A stretch of DNA of 64,000 nucleotides from an uncultured Faecalibacterium sp. (GCA_934561555.1 CAKTGQ010000013.1:1-64000); one strand, 5' to 3'; counted from the first letter of the stretch, positions 16,027-25,645 are shown. Numbers and translations are program-made. The notes: generated by a model not told the origin, from the letters alone.

Positions 16027-16950
16027 TTAATTATCCTTGTTGCCCAGCTTGAACTGGACAGCAGACAGAATGGCGATGATCACCGCCAGCACCACGCCCA
16101 TAGCGTTGCCGTAGCCGTACTTGTACTGCTTGAAGGCGGTGTAGTAGATGTAGTACATAATGGTATCGGTCTTGTGGTTGGGGCCGCCGGAGGTCAGCAG
16201 CTGGATCAGTGCAAAGCACTGGAAGGAGTTGATGGTGGTGATGACCAGAATGTACAGGGTGGTGGGCATAATGGCCGGCCACTTGATCTTCCAGAAGCAC
16301 TGGAAGTCGGTAGCGCCGTCCACCTCGGCAGCTTCCACGATGGACTGATCCACGTTGCCCAGTGCCGAAACATACAGCACGATGGGCTGGCCCACAGAGG
16401 TGGTGAGCAGGATCAGGATGATACAGCCCAGTGCGAACCGCTCGTCACCCAGCCAGTTGATGTTTTTGTCCAGAATGCCAAGGCTCTTGCCCAGATAGTT
16501 GAAGATACCGTAGTAGTTGTTGTACATCCACTTCCACACCACGGTAACGGCGACCGAGCCGGTGACCACGGGCAGGTAGAACACGCAGCGGAAAAGGCTT
16601 GTCGCCCACTCCGGCAGGTCTACGATGGCAGAGGACACCCACAGCGAGAAGATGCAGGTGATGGGCACCGACACGATGACGATGACAAAAGTGTTCTTTA
16701 ATGCACCAAGGAAGATGGGGTCGGCAAACAGGGTCTTGTAGTTTGCCAGACCCACAAAGATATCCGCGCGGTTCATGGTGGAGTCAAAGAAGCTGGTCAC
16801 CACGCAGAGGATCATGGGGTAGATGACGAAGCCCAGAAAGAAGATCAGGCTGGGCAGCAGGAAGCAGTAGGAGGCGAAGGTTTCGCGCCGTACCAGCGCA
16901 CTGCTGCGTTTGGGCTCTTTCATTGCCGTCTTTGCAGCCAAGAGGATCAC
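16027..16950 (-). CDS. Sialic acid ABC transporter permease 1 (MalF/UgpA-like)
   Basis: This encodes up to 307 residues with about six helices and an EAA loop reading Glu-Ala-Ala-Glu-Val-Asp-Gly-Ala. The start is uncertain: the GTG at 16950 has a GAAAGG site only 4 nt away, while an in-frame ATG at 16923 has no clear site. It partners with the product of the next gene, 14 bp downstream. It follows the binding-protein gene after a strong hairpin, which would lower permease expression relative to the binding protein. Confidence 0.9.
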   Translation of the reverse strand: MILLAAKTAMKEPKRSSALVRRETFASYCFLLPSLIFFLGFVIYPMILCVVTSFFDSTMNRADIFVGLANYKTLFADPIFLGALKNTFVIVIVSVPITCIFSLWVSSAIVDLPEWATSLFRCVFYLPVVTGSVAVTVVWKWMYNNYYGIFNYLGKSLGILDKNINWLGDERFALGCIILILLTTSVGQPIVLYVSALGNVDQSIVEAAEVDGATDFQCFWKIKWPAIMPTTLYILVITTINSFQCFALIQLLTSGGPNHKTDTIMYYIYYTAFKQYKYGYGNAMGVVLAVIIAILSAVQFKLGNKDN

Positions 16951-16983
16951 CAGACCTTTCGTTAGAGAGTGTTTTTCCGTAAA

Positions 16984-17016
16984 AAGGCCCCTCCCTCACC
17001 CGGAGGAAGGGGCCTT
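16984..17016 (-). terminator. Attenuating hairpin after the sialic acid binding-protein gene
   Basis: An AAGGCCCCT/AGGGGCCTT-armed stem extended by a CCTC/GAGG stack is followed by TTTTT on the minus strand. It sits between the binding-protein stop (17054) and the permease start (16950), where partial termination is common in ABC operons. Confidence 0.7.
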
Positions 17017-17053
17017 GCGGTTCAGCTGTGATGCAGTTCAGAAAAAGTAGCGC

Positions 17054-18409
17054 TTATGCCTCGGCAGCGGCGGCTGCGTTTGCATTGTCCACAAAGGTCT
17101 TGACGGCAGTCTCGACGGCCTCGCCGGAGCCCACGCGCTGCAGCATGTTCCACCACTCGGTGCGGGCAGTGGTCCAGCCCGGGGTGATCTGGTAGTAGTC
17201 GCCCAGATAGCCCATGAACTTGCTGTACTCGCTCATGACCTCGTTGCCGGCGTAGATATCGCCCACGCTGGTGCGGACGGGGAAGTAGGTGGAAGCCAGC
17301 ACGCTGTCCTTGACCTGAGAGGGATCGGCAGCGATGAACTCGATAAAGGTCTTTGCAGCCTTGATCTTGGCCTCGTCGCCGTTATCAAAGATGCCGAAGC
17401 CCCAGATGCCGCCGCACAGCTTCGGGTCGCCGCTTTCGGTGGGGAATGCCATGGGGAAGATCTCGTCGCCGCTGATGGTCTGGCCTGCGGCAGCGGTGTC
17501 AGCGTTCAGCTGCTGTGCAATGTTCCAGCAGAAAGCCATCTGCAGGGTGCCGTTGCGGAACAGGGTGATCTCCTCGCCGCCGTTGATGGAGGGATCGAAG
17601 TTGACGCCCTTTGCATCGTACAGAGCCTGAATAGCCTTGATGTTCTCGGCAGAGTCGGCGGTGTACTTGGTGTGGGCTGCATCGGTAAAGGTGCCGCCGT
17701 ACATGTTGTTGATGATGGCGCGGGTGCCCTGGTCACCGCCCTGACCTGCGCAGTAGATGGCTGCAACGTTCTCGTAACCGCCGTTGTACAGTGCGTCAAC
17801 GGTCTTCAGGAAGCCGTCGGTGCTCCAGGTGTGCTTGTCGGTATCGATGTACTGGTCAGCGCCCACTTCCTTGACCTTGGTCATGTTCACGGCCATGCAG
17901 TGTGCGGTCATGCACAGGGGGTACTCGTAGTAGTCGCCCTTCTCGTTGTGGCAGGCAGACTCCACAGAAGCGTAGATGTCCTTCTTGGCATCGTCGGTCC
18001 ACAGATCGTTCAGCGGAGCCATAACGCCCTTGGCGCCCCAGTTGGCCACCAGACGCTCGGGGCCTTCCATGACCAGATCGGGTGCGCTGCCGCCCTCGAT
18101 GGCGGTGTTCACCTGATCGTCGCCGTTGGTGTAATCCAAATACTCCACGGTCACCTTGATGTCGGGGTAATTTGCGTTGAAGCTGGAGATCAGGTTCTGG
18201 ACGGTATCGTCATTGCCCCAGCCGCCGATGGGGTATGTCCACAGCTTGATGCTTGCGCCGGTGCTGGCAGTGCTTGCAGCAGCAGAGGAAGCGGTGGAGG
18301 AAGCAGCAGTGCTGGTGGAGGAGGAACCGCCGCAGGCGGCCAGTGCACCGGCAGCGCCCAGAATACCGGCAGCCTTCAGGAACGAACGGCGGGAAATGCA
18401 GTTTTTCAT
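17054..18409 (-). CDS. Sialic acid-binding lipoprotein of ABC transporter
   Basis: This encodes 451 residues from the ATG at 18409 with an AAGGAG site; an upstream in-frame extension to 18508 lacks one. The N-terminus has the Tat-like Ser-Arg-Arg-Ser-Phe-Leu-Lys motif, then a lipobox Leu-Ala-Ala-Cys, then a Ser/Thr/Ala-rich linker of about 25 residues. The rest is a family 1 extracellular solute-binding protein. It should capture free sialic acid outside the cell for the two permeases. The substrate is inferred from the nan genes in the same operon. Confidence 0.92.
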   Translation of the reverse strand: MKNCISRRSFLKAAGILGAAGALAACGGSSSTSTAASSTASSAAASTASTGASIKLWTYPIGGWGNDDTVQNLISSFNANYPDIKVTVEYLDYTNGDDQVNTAIEGGSAPDLVMEGPERLVANWGAKGVMAPLNDLWTDDAKKDIYASVESACHNEKGDYYEYPLCMTAHCMAVNMTKVKEVGADQYIDTDKHTWSTDGFLKTVDALYNGGYENVAAIYCAGQGGDQGTRAIINNMYGGTFTDAAHTKYTADSAENIKAIQALYDAKGVNFDPSINGGEEITLFRNGTLQMAFCWNIAQQLNADTAAAGQTISGDEIFPMAFPTESGDPKLCGGIWGFGIFDNGDEAKIKAAKTFIEFIAADPSQVKDSVLASTYFPVRTSVGDIYAGNEVMSEYSKFMGYLGDYYQITPGWTTARTEWWNMLQRVGSGEAVETAVKTFVDNANAAAAAEA

Positions 18410-18507
18410 GGTAGATTCTCCTTGTTCATCTTCTTCGACCCATCGGGGATCGTGCTCCGTTTTGCTCGTAGCGGCTGCTCGTGTCCGCAGCCGTTGTTTG
18501 TAGCCCA

Positions 18508-18536
18508 ATTATAGAAAATATTTTTCATTTTGTCTA
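18508..18536 (-). promoter_or_regulatory. Promoter of the nan operon
   Basis: On the minus strand, TAGACA (18531-18536) and a perfect TATAAT (18508-18513) are 17 bp apart. The spacer holds the dyad GAAAATATTTTTC, which would let a bound regulator block polymerase. Confidence 0.75.
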
Positions 18537-18796
18537 TTCGTTCTTTTCATAAATTTTCATTTTCAAACCCAGCAGGCTGCACAAAATTGTGGGATATCAG
18601 AAAAAACACAATATTTTCATCCACTTTACTTGTCAAAATAGTTACAAAACGGTACACTTTCCCCTGTTATTCTGAAAATCAATTTCAGCTTCAAAATCAC
18701 AAAAATGAAAAGCATTTTCACAATTTGAATTGTTTTTTCCTCCAAAACTGTGCCCTCTGCACAGAACCGGCGGGCAAAATGTGTTCATTACGCCTC

Positions 18797-18825
18797 TTGC
18801 ACCGCGGCGCGGTTTCTCTTATACT
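18797..18825 (+). promoter_or_regulatory. Promoter of the RpiR-type regulator
   Basis: TTGCAC (18797-18802) and TATACT (18820-18825) are 17 bp apart, 70 bp upstream of the regulator start codon. Confidence 0.65.
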
Positions 18826-18894
18826 TTTATATAAGAAGGTAAGCACCAAAACGGCACCGGTGCACCACCGGCAGCCGAGTGAGGAGAAGGAAGA

Positions 18895-19740
18895 ATGTCT
18901 ACGAATTTTTGGGAGCTGCTGCAGCAGCATCAGGGCGACCTGACAAAGTCCGGCCGCACGGTGGCCGAATATCTGGTGCAGCACGCTGCGGAGGCACAGT
19001 ATCTGTCCATATCGTCGCTGGCCAGAGAGTGTCAGGTGGCCGAAGCTACGGTGTTCCGGTTCTGCCGGGCGCTGGGCTTTGAGGGCTACCACGAAATGCG
19101 CATTGCGCTGGCGCAGGCCAACGCCACCGGCGTGCTGGTAAACCAGCAGGAGCCCGCCCCGGACGCCGACACTGCTACTTTGTGCGAGCATGCATCGGCG
19201 CTGTTCATGACCGCCATCAACGGCACCCAGAACGCCCTTTCGCCGCAGGCGGTGGAGCAGGCCGTGGCGCTGCTGCATAGCGCCCGGCAGGTGTTCTGCA
19301 TGGGACAGGGCGGCAGCATGGCCGCTGCCAACGAGATCTGCGCCCGGTTCGCCTGCATCACCAACAAGTTCCGCGCCACCGCCGACAGCCACATGCAGAT
19401 CATGGCTGCCAGCCTGATGACCGAGCAGGACGTGGTGCTGTTCGTCTCCTACTCCGGCGCTACCCGCGACCTAATGGAGACCCTGCGCACCGCCAAAGCC
19501 AACGGCGCAAAGATCATCCTGATCACCCACTACGAGGACTCCCCCGGCGCAAAGCTGGCAGACATCGTGCTGCTGTGCGGCGCACAGGAAAGCCCGCTGG
19601 ACTCCGGCAGCATCCCCATCAAGGTGGCGGTTCTGTATGTGGCCGAGGTGCTGATTTTGCGGTATATTCTGGACGACAAGCCCGGCAGCACCGAAGCGCA
19701 GGAGCGCACCACCGAGGCGCTGGCTGTAAAGATGCTTTGA
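18895..19740 (+). CDS. RpiR-family regulator of sialic acid use
   Basis: This encodes 281 residues behind a GAGGAG-type site. The N-terminal RpiR helix-turn-helix occupies about residues 1-75, with the family's Ser-x-x-x-Leu-Ala-x-x-x-x-Val-Ala-Glu-Ala-Thr-Val-Phe-Arg-Phe-Cys pattern. A SIS sugar-phosphate isomerase domain (about 110-260) should sense a phosphosugar. It is divergent from the nan operon, and RpiR proteins commonly control nan genes in Firmicutes, with ManNAc-6-P or GlcNAc-6-P as likely effectors. It has its own strong terminator. Confidence 0.92.
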   Translation: MSTNFWELLQQHQGDLTKSGRTVAEYLVQHAAEAQYLSISSLARECQVAEATVFRFCRALGFEGYHEMRIALAQANATGVLVNQQEPAPDADTATLCEHASALFMTAINGTQNALSPQAVEQAVALLHSARQVFCMGQGGSMAAANEICARFACITNKFRATADSHMQIMAASLMTEQDVVLFVSYSGATRDLMETLRTAKANGAKIILITHYEDSPGAKLADIVLLCGAQESPLDSGSIPIKVAVLYVAEVLILRYILDDKPGSTEAQERTTEALAVKML

Positions 19741-19759
19741 GCATCAGACTAAAATAGCA

Positions 19760-19800
19760 GGGATAACGGAGCATCTGCGGATGCTCCGTTATCCCTTTTT
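19760..19800 (+). terminator. Terminator of the RpiR-type gene
   Basis: A perfect 16-bp stem (19760-19775 with 19780-19795) with a TGCG loop is followed by five T residues. The GGAGCATC/GATGCTCC core recurs in the terminator at 29681-29729. Confidence 0.9.
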
Positions 19801-19805
19801 ACGCT

Positions 19806-19845
19806 AAAAAAAATCGGTCAGACCCGCAGGCCTGACCGATTTTTT
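19806..19845 (-). terminator. Terminator of the BI-1 family gene
   Basis: Arms AAAAATCGGTCAG and CTGACCGATTTTT enclose a short loop. The A/T tails make it work in either direction; it lies 30 bp after the stop of the minus-strand gene. Confidence 0.8.
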
Positions 19846-19875
19846 GGTTATCAATGATGTTGCAGCGCTGTACGC

Positions 19876-20580
19876 TTAGTCGCGGCGGCGGCTGTTAAGC
19901 CCCAGCAGACGCACCACATACAGGAAGATGTTGATGAAGTCCAGATACAACGTCAGTGCGCCGTAGATGGAAGCCTTTTCGGCCAGTTCGCTGTCCCCTG
20001 CGTAGTAGGAGTACATCTGGCTCAGCTTCTGGGTGTCGTAGGCGGTCAGCAGCATGAACACCACCAGACCGATGCCGGAATACAGCACTGTGCTCATAAA
20101 GCCCATGCCGAACAAAAGACCAACGAAGCCGGTAACGATCAGCGCAAACAGCGCCATCATCAGCTTGGGACCCCAGCTGGACAGGTCTTTGTGGGTGGTG
20201 GTGCCGTAGACCGCCATCAGGCCGAAATACAGCGAGGTGGCAAGGAAGGCCAGCACCAGCGTGCCCAGATCAAAGGCAAGGAAATAATAACTCAGTACCA
20301 TGCCGTTGAGCAGGGCGTAGCCTAAAAACACCCCTCTTGCCGCGCCCACAGACATACTCTGCACCCGGGCGCTCAGCACGAACACCAGCGCCAGCTCGGC
20401 AATGGTGAACAGCAGATACAGCGAATTGACCACATAGAACAGCGGGGTTGTCGCAGTGACAAACGCCGCCGCAAAGGTGATCAGCAGTCCCAGCGCCATC
20501 CAGCGGTAGGTGCGGGTCATATAATCAGCCGAGGTCATTGTAGGCTCTGCATAGCCACGGTTGTAATTGTTGTAACTCAT
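19876..20580 (-). CDS. BI-1/YccA-family membrane protein
   Basis: This encodes 234 residues with seven predicted hydrophobic helices, the standard length and topology of Bax inhibitor-1 (UPF0005) proteins. The N-terminal 25 residues are polar and Tyr/Asn-rich. The family features a pair of acidic residues in the last helices; here an Asp lies in Ala-Tyr-Asp-Thr-Gln-Lys and another in Tyr-Leu-Asp-Phe-Ile-Asn. These proteins form a pH-sensitive calcium leak in some bacteria or interact with FtsH in others; the role here is unknown. It is a single gene divergent from hemW. Confidence 0.92.
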   Translation of the reverse strand: MSYNNYNRGYAEPTMTSADYMTRTYRWMALGLLITFAAAFVTATTPLFYVVNSLYLLFTIAELALVFVLSARVQSMSVGAARGVFLGYALLNGMVLSYYFLAFDLGTLVLAFLATSLYFGLMAVYGTTTHKDLSSWGPKLMMALFALIVTGFVGLLFGMGFMSTVLYSGIGLVVFMLLTAYDTQKLSQMYSYYAGDSELAEKASIYGALTLYLDFINIFLYVVRLLGLNSRRRD

Positions 20581-20689
20581 CTGGGTTCCTCCAGTCTATT
20601 CTGCCGGAGCATTTCTCTCTTGCTCCGGTCTACGGAATATAGTATACTGCATAGAAATGAACGTTTCATGAAAAAGGCTGTGATATTGT

Positions 20690-21772
20690 ATGTCCCTTGG
20701 ACTTTATCTGCATATTCCCTACTGTTTTTCCAAATGTCGGTACTGCGATTTTTATTCCCACCCCGGGGAGCGGGGCGTACCGGACGCTTATGTGGACGCG
20801 CTGCTGCGGGAGCTGCATCGCTTTGCGCCGGATGCGCCTCTGCGGCCGGATACCGTCTATTTCGGCGGCGGCACGCCCAGCCTGCTCACCCCGGCGCAGG
20901 CAGAGCGGCTCATCCGGGCAGCAGAGCCCGTGCCCGGTGCAGAGATCACCTTGGAGGCAAACCCCGAGACCGTTACCGAGGAGAGCCTGCGGGGCTTCCG
21001 GGCGGCGGGAGTGAACCGCATCTCTTTCGGGGTGCAGTCCGCCCGGGACAGCCAGCTGCGCACCCTTGGCCGTCCTCACAGTGCCAAGCAGGCGCGGGCA
21101 GCCTTTGCCGCTGCCCGGCGCGCCGGGTTTGAGAACATCAGCGGCGACATCATGCTGGCACTGCCCCACTATACGCAGGCCGAATTTGACGAGACACTGG
21201 AGCTGATCGAAAAAGGCGGTGCCACCCACATCTCGGCTTACCTTTTAAAGATCGAGCCGGACTCTGCCTTCGGCAAGCACCCGCCGGAGGGTCTGCCCAC
21301 CGGCGATGAAGCCGCTGATTTCTACCTCTACGCGGTGGAGCAGCTGGAGCACCACGGCTACCGCCAGTACGAGATCTCCAACTTTTCAAAGCCGGGCTAT
21401 GAGGGCAGGCACAACCTCATCTACTGGGACTGCGACGACTATCTGGGGCTTGGCCCTGCGGCGCACTCCTGCATGGGCGGCAAGCGGTTCTGCTACGCGC
21501 CGGACACTGCCGCCTTTCTGCAGGACGCCGCCGCGCCCATCATGGACGGCAGCTGCGGTGCCGAGGACTACCTGATCTTGCAGCTGCGGCTGCGCAAGGG
21601 GCTTGACCTTGAAGCTTACAAAACCCTGTACGGCAAGCAGTTTTCCACTGCGCAGCTGGCCTTTGTGCAAAACTGTGTCCGCGCCGGGTATGCCACCTTC
21701 GATGGCCGCATCCTCGCTCTGACCCCCGCTGGACTTATCGTGCAAAACAGCATTCTAGCACAGCTGCTCTGA
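20690..21772 (+). CDS. hemW: HemW-like radical SAM protein
   Basis: This encodes 360 residues. The radical SAM cluster motif Cys-x3-Cys-x2-Cys is at Cys12, Cys16 and Cys19, followed by Asp-Phe as in HemW rather than in the oxygen-independent coproporphyrinogen oxidase HemN. Phe-Gly-Gly-Gly-Thr-Pro-Ser and the HemW-type His-Asn-x-x-Tyr-Trp segment are present. HemW proteins are heme chaperones; no enzymatic role should be assumed. It stands alone, with a terminator directly after it. The ribosome site is weak (AAGG 11 nt away). Confidence 0.93.
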   Translation: MSLGLYLHIPYCFSKCRYCDFYSHPGERGVPDAYVDALLRELHRFAPDAPLRPDTVYFGGGTPSLLTPAQAERLIRAAEPVPGAEITLEANPETVTEESLRGFRAAGVNRISFGVQSARDSQLRTLGRPHSAKQARAAFAAARRAGFENISGDIMLALPHYTQAEFDETLELIEKGGATHISAYLLKIEPDSAFGKHPPEGLPTGDEAADFYLYAVEQLEHHGYRQYEISNFSKPGYEGRHNLIYWDCDDYLGLGPAAHSCMGGKRFCYAPDTAAFLQDAAAPIMDGSCGAEDYLILQLRLRKGLDLEAYKTLYGKQFSTAQLAFVQNCVRAGYATFDGRILALTPAGLIVQNSILAQLL

Positions 21773-21810
21773 TGGGCAGGTGAAGTGAAAATATCACTGC
21801 TATAAACAAA

Positions 21811-21845
21811 AACCGCAGCGTATTGGGATACGTTGCGGTTTTTTG
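21811..21845 (+). terminator. Terminator of hemW
   Basis: Arms of 13 bp with a single G-T pair (21811-21823 and 21828-21840) are followed by a T run. The T run leads directly into the first tRNA-end repeat. Confidence 0.85.
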
Positions 21846-22211
21846 GTGGGCGCGGGTGGATTACGCGAGCCGCGCAGAAAAGGAGCCCGGGTCGCGGCTC
21901 CCAGCGGCTGCATCGTGCCTTGGGCGGCACGCGCATCCTGCTGGCCGCAGCCCCAACAGCTCCTCCCTGTTTCTGCCGCTGGCAGCGGTCGTCGCTGTTG
22001 CTGTTCGAATCCACCCTTGCACCCCCTTTTGTACAGCAGAAAAGCAGAAACTCCAGTACCCGGTTCGGATACTGGAGTTCTTGGTGGGCGCGGGTGGATT
22101 ACGCGAGCCGCGCATCTAAAAAAGCCCCGCAGGGGCTTTTTTCCCCGCCGGACTATTCGGCGGGTCGATGCTGTTCGAATCCACCCTTGCGTCCCCTTTT
22201 GTACGGCAGAT
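21846..22211 (-). repeat. tRNA-Tyr 3'-end-like repeats and palindromic fillers
   Basis: The CCA-bearing 3' end of the tRNA-Tyr gene (TGGTGGGCGCGGGTGGATT as read on the plus strand) occurs twice more, starting near 21844 and 22082, each time followed by ACGCGAGCCGCGC. Each copy is part of a unit bounded by inverted GGGTGGATT and AATCCACCC ends (about 21855-22018 and 22091-22187). Each unit is followed on the right by a gtacc-containing hairpin. The first filler contains repeat copy C; the second contains two terminator-like hairpins. No intact second tRNA is present. Confidence 0.6.
21880..21995 (-). repeat. Structured repeat, copy C
   Basis: Read on the minus strand, this segment matches the core of copy A at 4921-5010: GCGACCGC, then GAAACAGGGAG, then a CGTGCCGCCCAAGGCACG hairpin block. 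It lies inside the tRNA-Tyr trailing region, not in a sugar operon, which shows the element is dispersed. Confidence 0.55.
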
Positions 22212-22249
22212 AAAACAGAAACTCCGGTACCCATTGGATACCGGAGTTC
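22212..22249 (-). terminator. Terminator of tRNA-Tyr
   Basis: On the minus strand an AACTCCGGTA/TACCGGAGTT stem directly follows the CCA end and is followed by TCTGTTTTA. Confidence 0.75.
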
Positions 22250-22250
22250 T

Positions 22251-22335
22251 TGGTGGGCGCGGGTGGATTCGAACCACCGAAGCTGAAAGCAGCAGATTTA
22301 CAGTCTGTCCCCATTGGCCACTCGGGAACACGCCC
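22251..22335 (-). tRNA. tRNA-Tyr (GTA anticodon)
   Basis: This is an 85-nt class II tRNA with encoded CCA. The acceptor stem pairs GGGCGTG with CGCGCCC, the T arm contains GGTTCGAATCC, and a long variable arm is present as expected for bacterial tRNA-Tyr. The anticodon GTA is complementary to bases 22299-22301. It is a single tRNA gene with its own promoter and terminator. Confidence 0.95.
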
Positions 22336-22376
22336 ATATTCTTTTGTTGTGCATCCGTTTGCCGGACGACTTGTTT

Positions 22377-22405
22377 ATTTTAGCATGAGAAAGGGGTTTT
22401 GTCAA
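22377..22405 (-). promoter_or_regulatory. Promoter of tRNA-Tyr
   Basis: On the minus strand, a perfect TTGACA (22400-22405) and TAAAAT (22377-22382) are 17 bp apart, about 40 bp upstream of the mature tRNA 5' end. Confidence 0.75.
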
Positions 22406-22482
22406 CTACCTTTTTTCACTTTTTTCGGCAATACAAAAAGAACCGGCAGCTTTCGCTTCCGGTCACAGCTTTCCCTGTATGC

Positions 22483-22527
22483 AAAAAGGGGCTGCTGCAC
22501 AGGATCTTGTGCAGCAGCCCCTTTTTT
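22483..22527 (-). terminator. Terminator of the ilv operon
   Basis: An 18-bp stem with arms GGGGCTGCTGCAC and GTGCAGCAGCCCC plus A/T tails lies 10 bp past the ilvD stop. The same core recurs after pyrB and after the LysR gene at 46672. Confidence 0.9.
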
Positions 22528-22536
22528 ATGGATTTC

Positions 22537-24195
22537 TTATTTCAGCACCGCACCCAGATTTGCACTGGTGACCATGCGAGCATAGCGGCTCAGCCAGCCG
22601 GTCTTGATGTTGGGCTCGGGCGCAACGTACTTTGCCTTGCGCTCTGCCAGCACTGCGTCGCTGACCTCCAGCGTGATGGAGGCGTTGGGGATGTCGATGG
22701 TGATGGTGTCCCCTTCCTCGATCAGGCCGATGGGGCCGCCGGAAGCTGCCTCCGGGCTGACGTGGCCGATGGCAGCGCCACGGGATGCGCCGGAGAAGCG
22801 GCCGTCGGTGATGAGAGCTACTGTCTTATCCAGCTTCATGCCTGCCAGCGCAGAGGTGGGGTTGAGCATCTCCCGCATGCCCGGGCCGCCCTTGGGGCCT
22901 TCGTAGCGGATGACCACCACATCGCCCGGGACGATCTTGCCCGCGTAGATGGCGGCAATGGCCTCCTCCTCGCTGTTGAATACCCGCGCCGGGCCAGCGT
23001 GCTTCTGCATCTCCGGGGCGACGGCGCTGCGCTTGACAACGCAGCCGTCCGGGGCAATGTTGCCCCACAGGATCTGCAGACCACCGGTCTCAGAGTAGGG
23101 GTTCTCGATGGGACGAATGGCCTTTTCGTTCAGGATATGGGCACCCTTGATGTTCTCGCCAAGGGTCTTGCCGGTGACGGTGGGCACATCCAGATCCAGC
23201 AAGCCCTTCTTGGCCAGCTCTGCCTGCACCGCCGGGATACCGCCCGCTGCGTACAGATCCGGCATATGGGTGGGGCCAGCCGGTGCCAGATGGCACAGGT
23301 TGGGGGTCTTGGCGCTGATCTCGTTGAACAGCTTCAGGTCGATGGGCACACCGGCCTCGTAGGCGATGGCAAGCAGGTGCAGCACCGTGTTGGTGGAGCA
23401 GCCCAGCGCCATATCGCAGGTCAGTGCGTTGCGGATGGAGCGCTCGTTGATGATCTGGCGCGCGGTGATGCCCTTGCGCACCATCTCCATCACAGCCATG
23501 CCGGCGTGCTTTGCCAGCTGCAAACGCTTGGAGTACACAGCCGGGATGGTGCCATTGCCGGGCAGTGCGATGCCGATGGCCTCGCACAGGCAGTTCATGC
23601 TGTTGGCGGTGTACATACCGGAGCAGCTGCCGCAGCTGGGGCAGCAGTTGCAGGTGCAGTCCTCCAGCTGTTCGTCGGTGATCATACCGGCCTTATAAGC
23701 ACCCACGGCCTCGAACATCTTGGAAAGGCTCACTTCCTCGCCGCCGTAAGTACCGGCCAGCATGGGGCCGCCGGAGCAGACCACAGCGGGCACATCCATG
23801 CGCACCGCTGCCATCACCATGCCGGGCACGATCTTATCGCAGTTGGGCACCAGCACAAGGCCGTCCAGCTGGTGTGCCATCAGCATGGTCTCTACGCTGT
23901 CGCAGATCAGCTCACGGGAGGCCAGAGAGTACTTCATGCCCACATGACCCATGGCGATGCCATCGCACACGCCGATGGCGGGGATCAGGATGGGCGTGCC
24001 GCCGGCCATCTGCACACCGGCCTTGACGGCCTCGGCGATCTTGTCCAGATTCATGTGCCCGGGCACGATCTCGCTGTGGGCGCTCACCACGCCGATGAGG
24101 GGGCGCTCCAGTTCCTCCGGGGTGTAGCCCAGCGCGTAAAACAGGCTGCGGTTGGGCGCACGCTCCGAGCCCTTGGTCACGTTGTCACTTCTCAT
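22537..24195 (-). CDS. ilvD: Dihydroxy-acid dehydratase
   Basis: This encodes 552 residues, the standard IlvD length. It dehydrates dihydroxy acids in the third common step of valine, leucine and isoleucine synthesis. The iron-sulfur ligands are visible in Asn-Cys-Asp-Lys and in the Cys-rich [12 protein letters not shown] segment. The latter is richer in Cys than most homologues, but the expected ligands are kept. The C-terminal Asp-Gly-Arg-Phe-Ser-Gly-Ala motif is intact. It is the last gene of ilvBNCD, 166 bp after ilvC. Confidence 0.97.
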   Translation of the reverse strand: MRSDNVTKGSERAPNRSLFYALGYTPEELERPLIGVVSAHSEIVPGHMNLDKIAEAVKAGVQMAGGTPILIPAIGVCDGIAMGHVGMKYSLASRELICDSVETMLMAHQLDGLVLVPNCDKIVPGMVMAAVRMDVPAVVCSGGPMLAGTYGGEEVSLSKMFEAVGAYKAGMITDEQLEDCTCNCCPSCGSCSGMYTANSMNCLCEAIGIALPGNGTIPAVYSKRLQLAKHAGMAVMEMVRKGITARQIINERSIRNALTCDMALGCSTNTVLHLLAIAYEAGVPIDLKLFNEISAKTPNLCHLAPAGPTHMPDLYAAGGIPAVQAELAKKGLLDLDVPTVTGKTLGENIKGAHILNEKAIRPIENPYSETGGLQILWGNIAPDGCVVKRSAVAPEMQKHAGPARVFNSEEEAIAAIYAGKIVPGDVVVIRYEGPKGGPGMREMLNPTSALAGMKLDKTVALITDGRFSGASRGAAIGHVSPEAASGGPIGLIEEGDTITIDIPNASITLEVSDAVLAERKAKYVAPEPNIKTGWLSRYARMVTSANLGAVLK

Positions 24196-24224
24196 GGTTT
24201 ATTCCTCTTTTTCTTATAGCAAAA

Positions 24225-24355
24225 GACTCCCTCCCAAAGGAGGGAATCTTTCCTGATTTTATCGCAAGTCTTGGCTGAACTCCTTCCGTCATCGCTTGCG
24301 CGATGCCACCTCCCTCACGGAGGGAGGCTTCACGCTGCGGTCAGGCGGCTGGGGG
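24225..24355. repeat. Bipartite palindromic repeat between ilvC and ilvD
   Basis: On the minus strand a CCTCCCTC/GAGGGAGG stem is followed by TGGC, then an ATCGC/GCGAT stem, then GACGGAAGGAG. A separate GACTCCCTCC/GGAGGGA hairpin lies at the ilvD end. This bipartite pattern recurs in the gaps at about 25525-25645, 31640-31835 and 39155-39330. Confidence 0.6.
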
Positions 24356-24361
24356 AGTCGA

Positions 24362-25453
<1,092 letters not shown>

Positions 25454-25524
25454 TCACCCTGAGCGGAAAAGCTTTGTCAGAACCCTCTCAGTCTCGCAAT
25501 AGCCGCTAAGTTTCCGGTTTCCGC

Positions 25525-25645
25525 TAAAGGCTTCACCCCTTGGGGGGAAGCTGTCTGCGCAGCAGACTGATGAGGGGTACTCTGTGTATAGGCGCGCCCT
25601 CATCCGGCGCTACGCGCCACCTTCCCCCGACCGGGGGAAGGCTTC
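25525..25645. repeat. Pair of bipartite palindromic repeats between ilvN and ilvC
   Basis: Two copies in opposite orientation fill this gap. The left copy has a CCCCTTGGGGGG stem, then GCTGTC, a TGCGCA stem and GACTGATGAGGGG. The right copy, on the minus strand, has CCCCCGGTCGGGGG, GTGGC, a GCGTAGCGC stem and GGATGAGGG. The shared order of two hairpins plus a GATGAGGG tail defines the family. Confidence 0.6.

Larger units (their letters stand above)
18410..18894. promoter_or_regulatory. Divergent nan/rpiR control region with dyads
   Basis: This 485-bp AT-rich gap separates the nan operon from its regulator. Besides the two promoters listed separately, it contains repeated TGAAAA/TTTTCA half-sites. 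Examples are TGAAAA-gca-TTTTCA at 18706-18720, a CTGAAA/TTTCAG pair at 18672-18688 and GAAAATATTTTTC at 18514-18526, within the nan promoter spacer. These are candidate RpiR-family operators. No gene is seen. Confidence 0.6.

Noticed and set aside
20658-20668. TGAACGTTTCA near the hemW start, similar to the LacI operators at 2668-2959
   Set aside because: It is a single imperfect site upstream of a heme-related gene with no sugar link, so chance is likelier than regulation.
21833-22286. Several overlapping 98-147-residue frames over the tRNA-Tyr region
   Set aside because: They run through tRNA-derived repeats and the tRNA itself, with Arg-Val-Asp-x-x-x-Arg repeats that arise from the repeated DNA.
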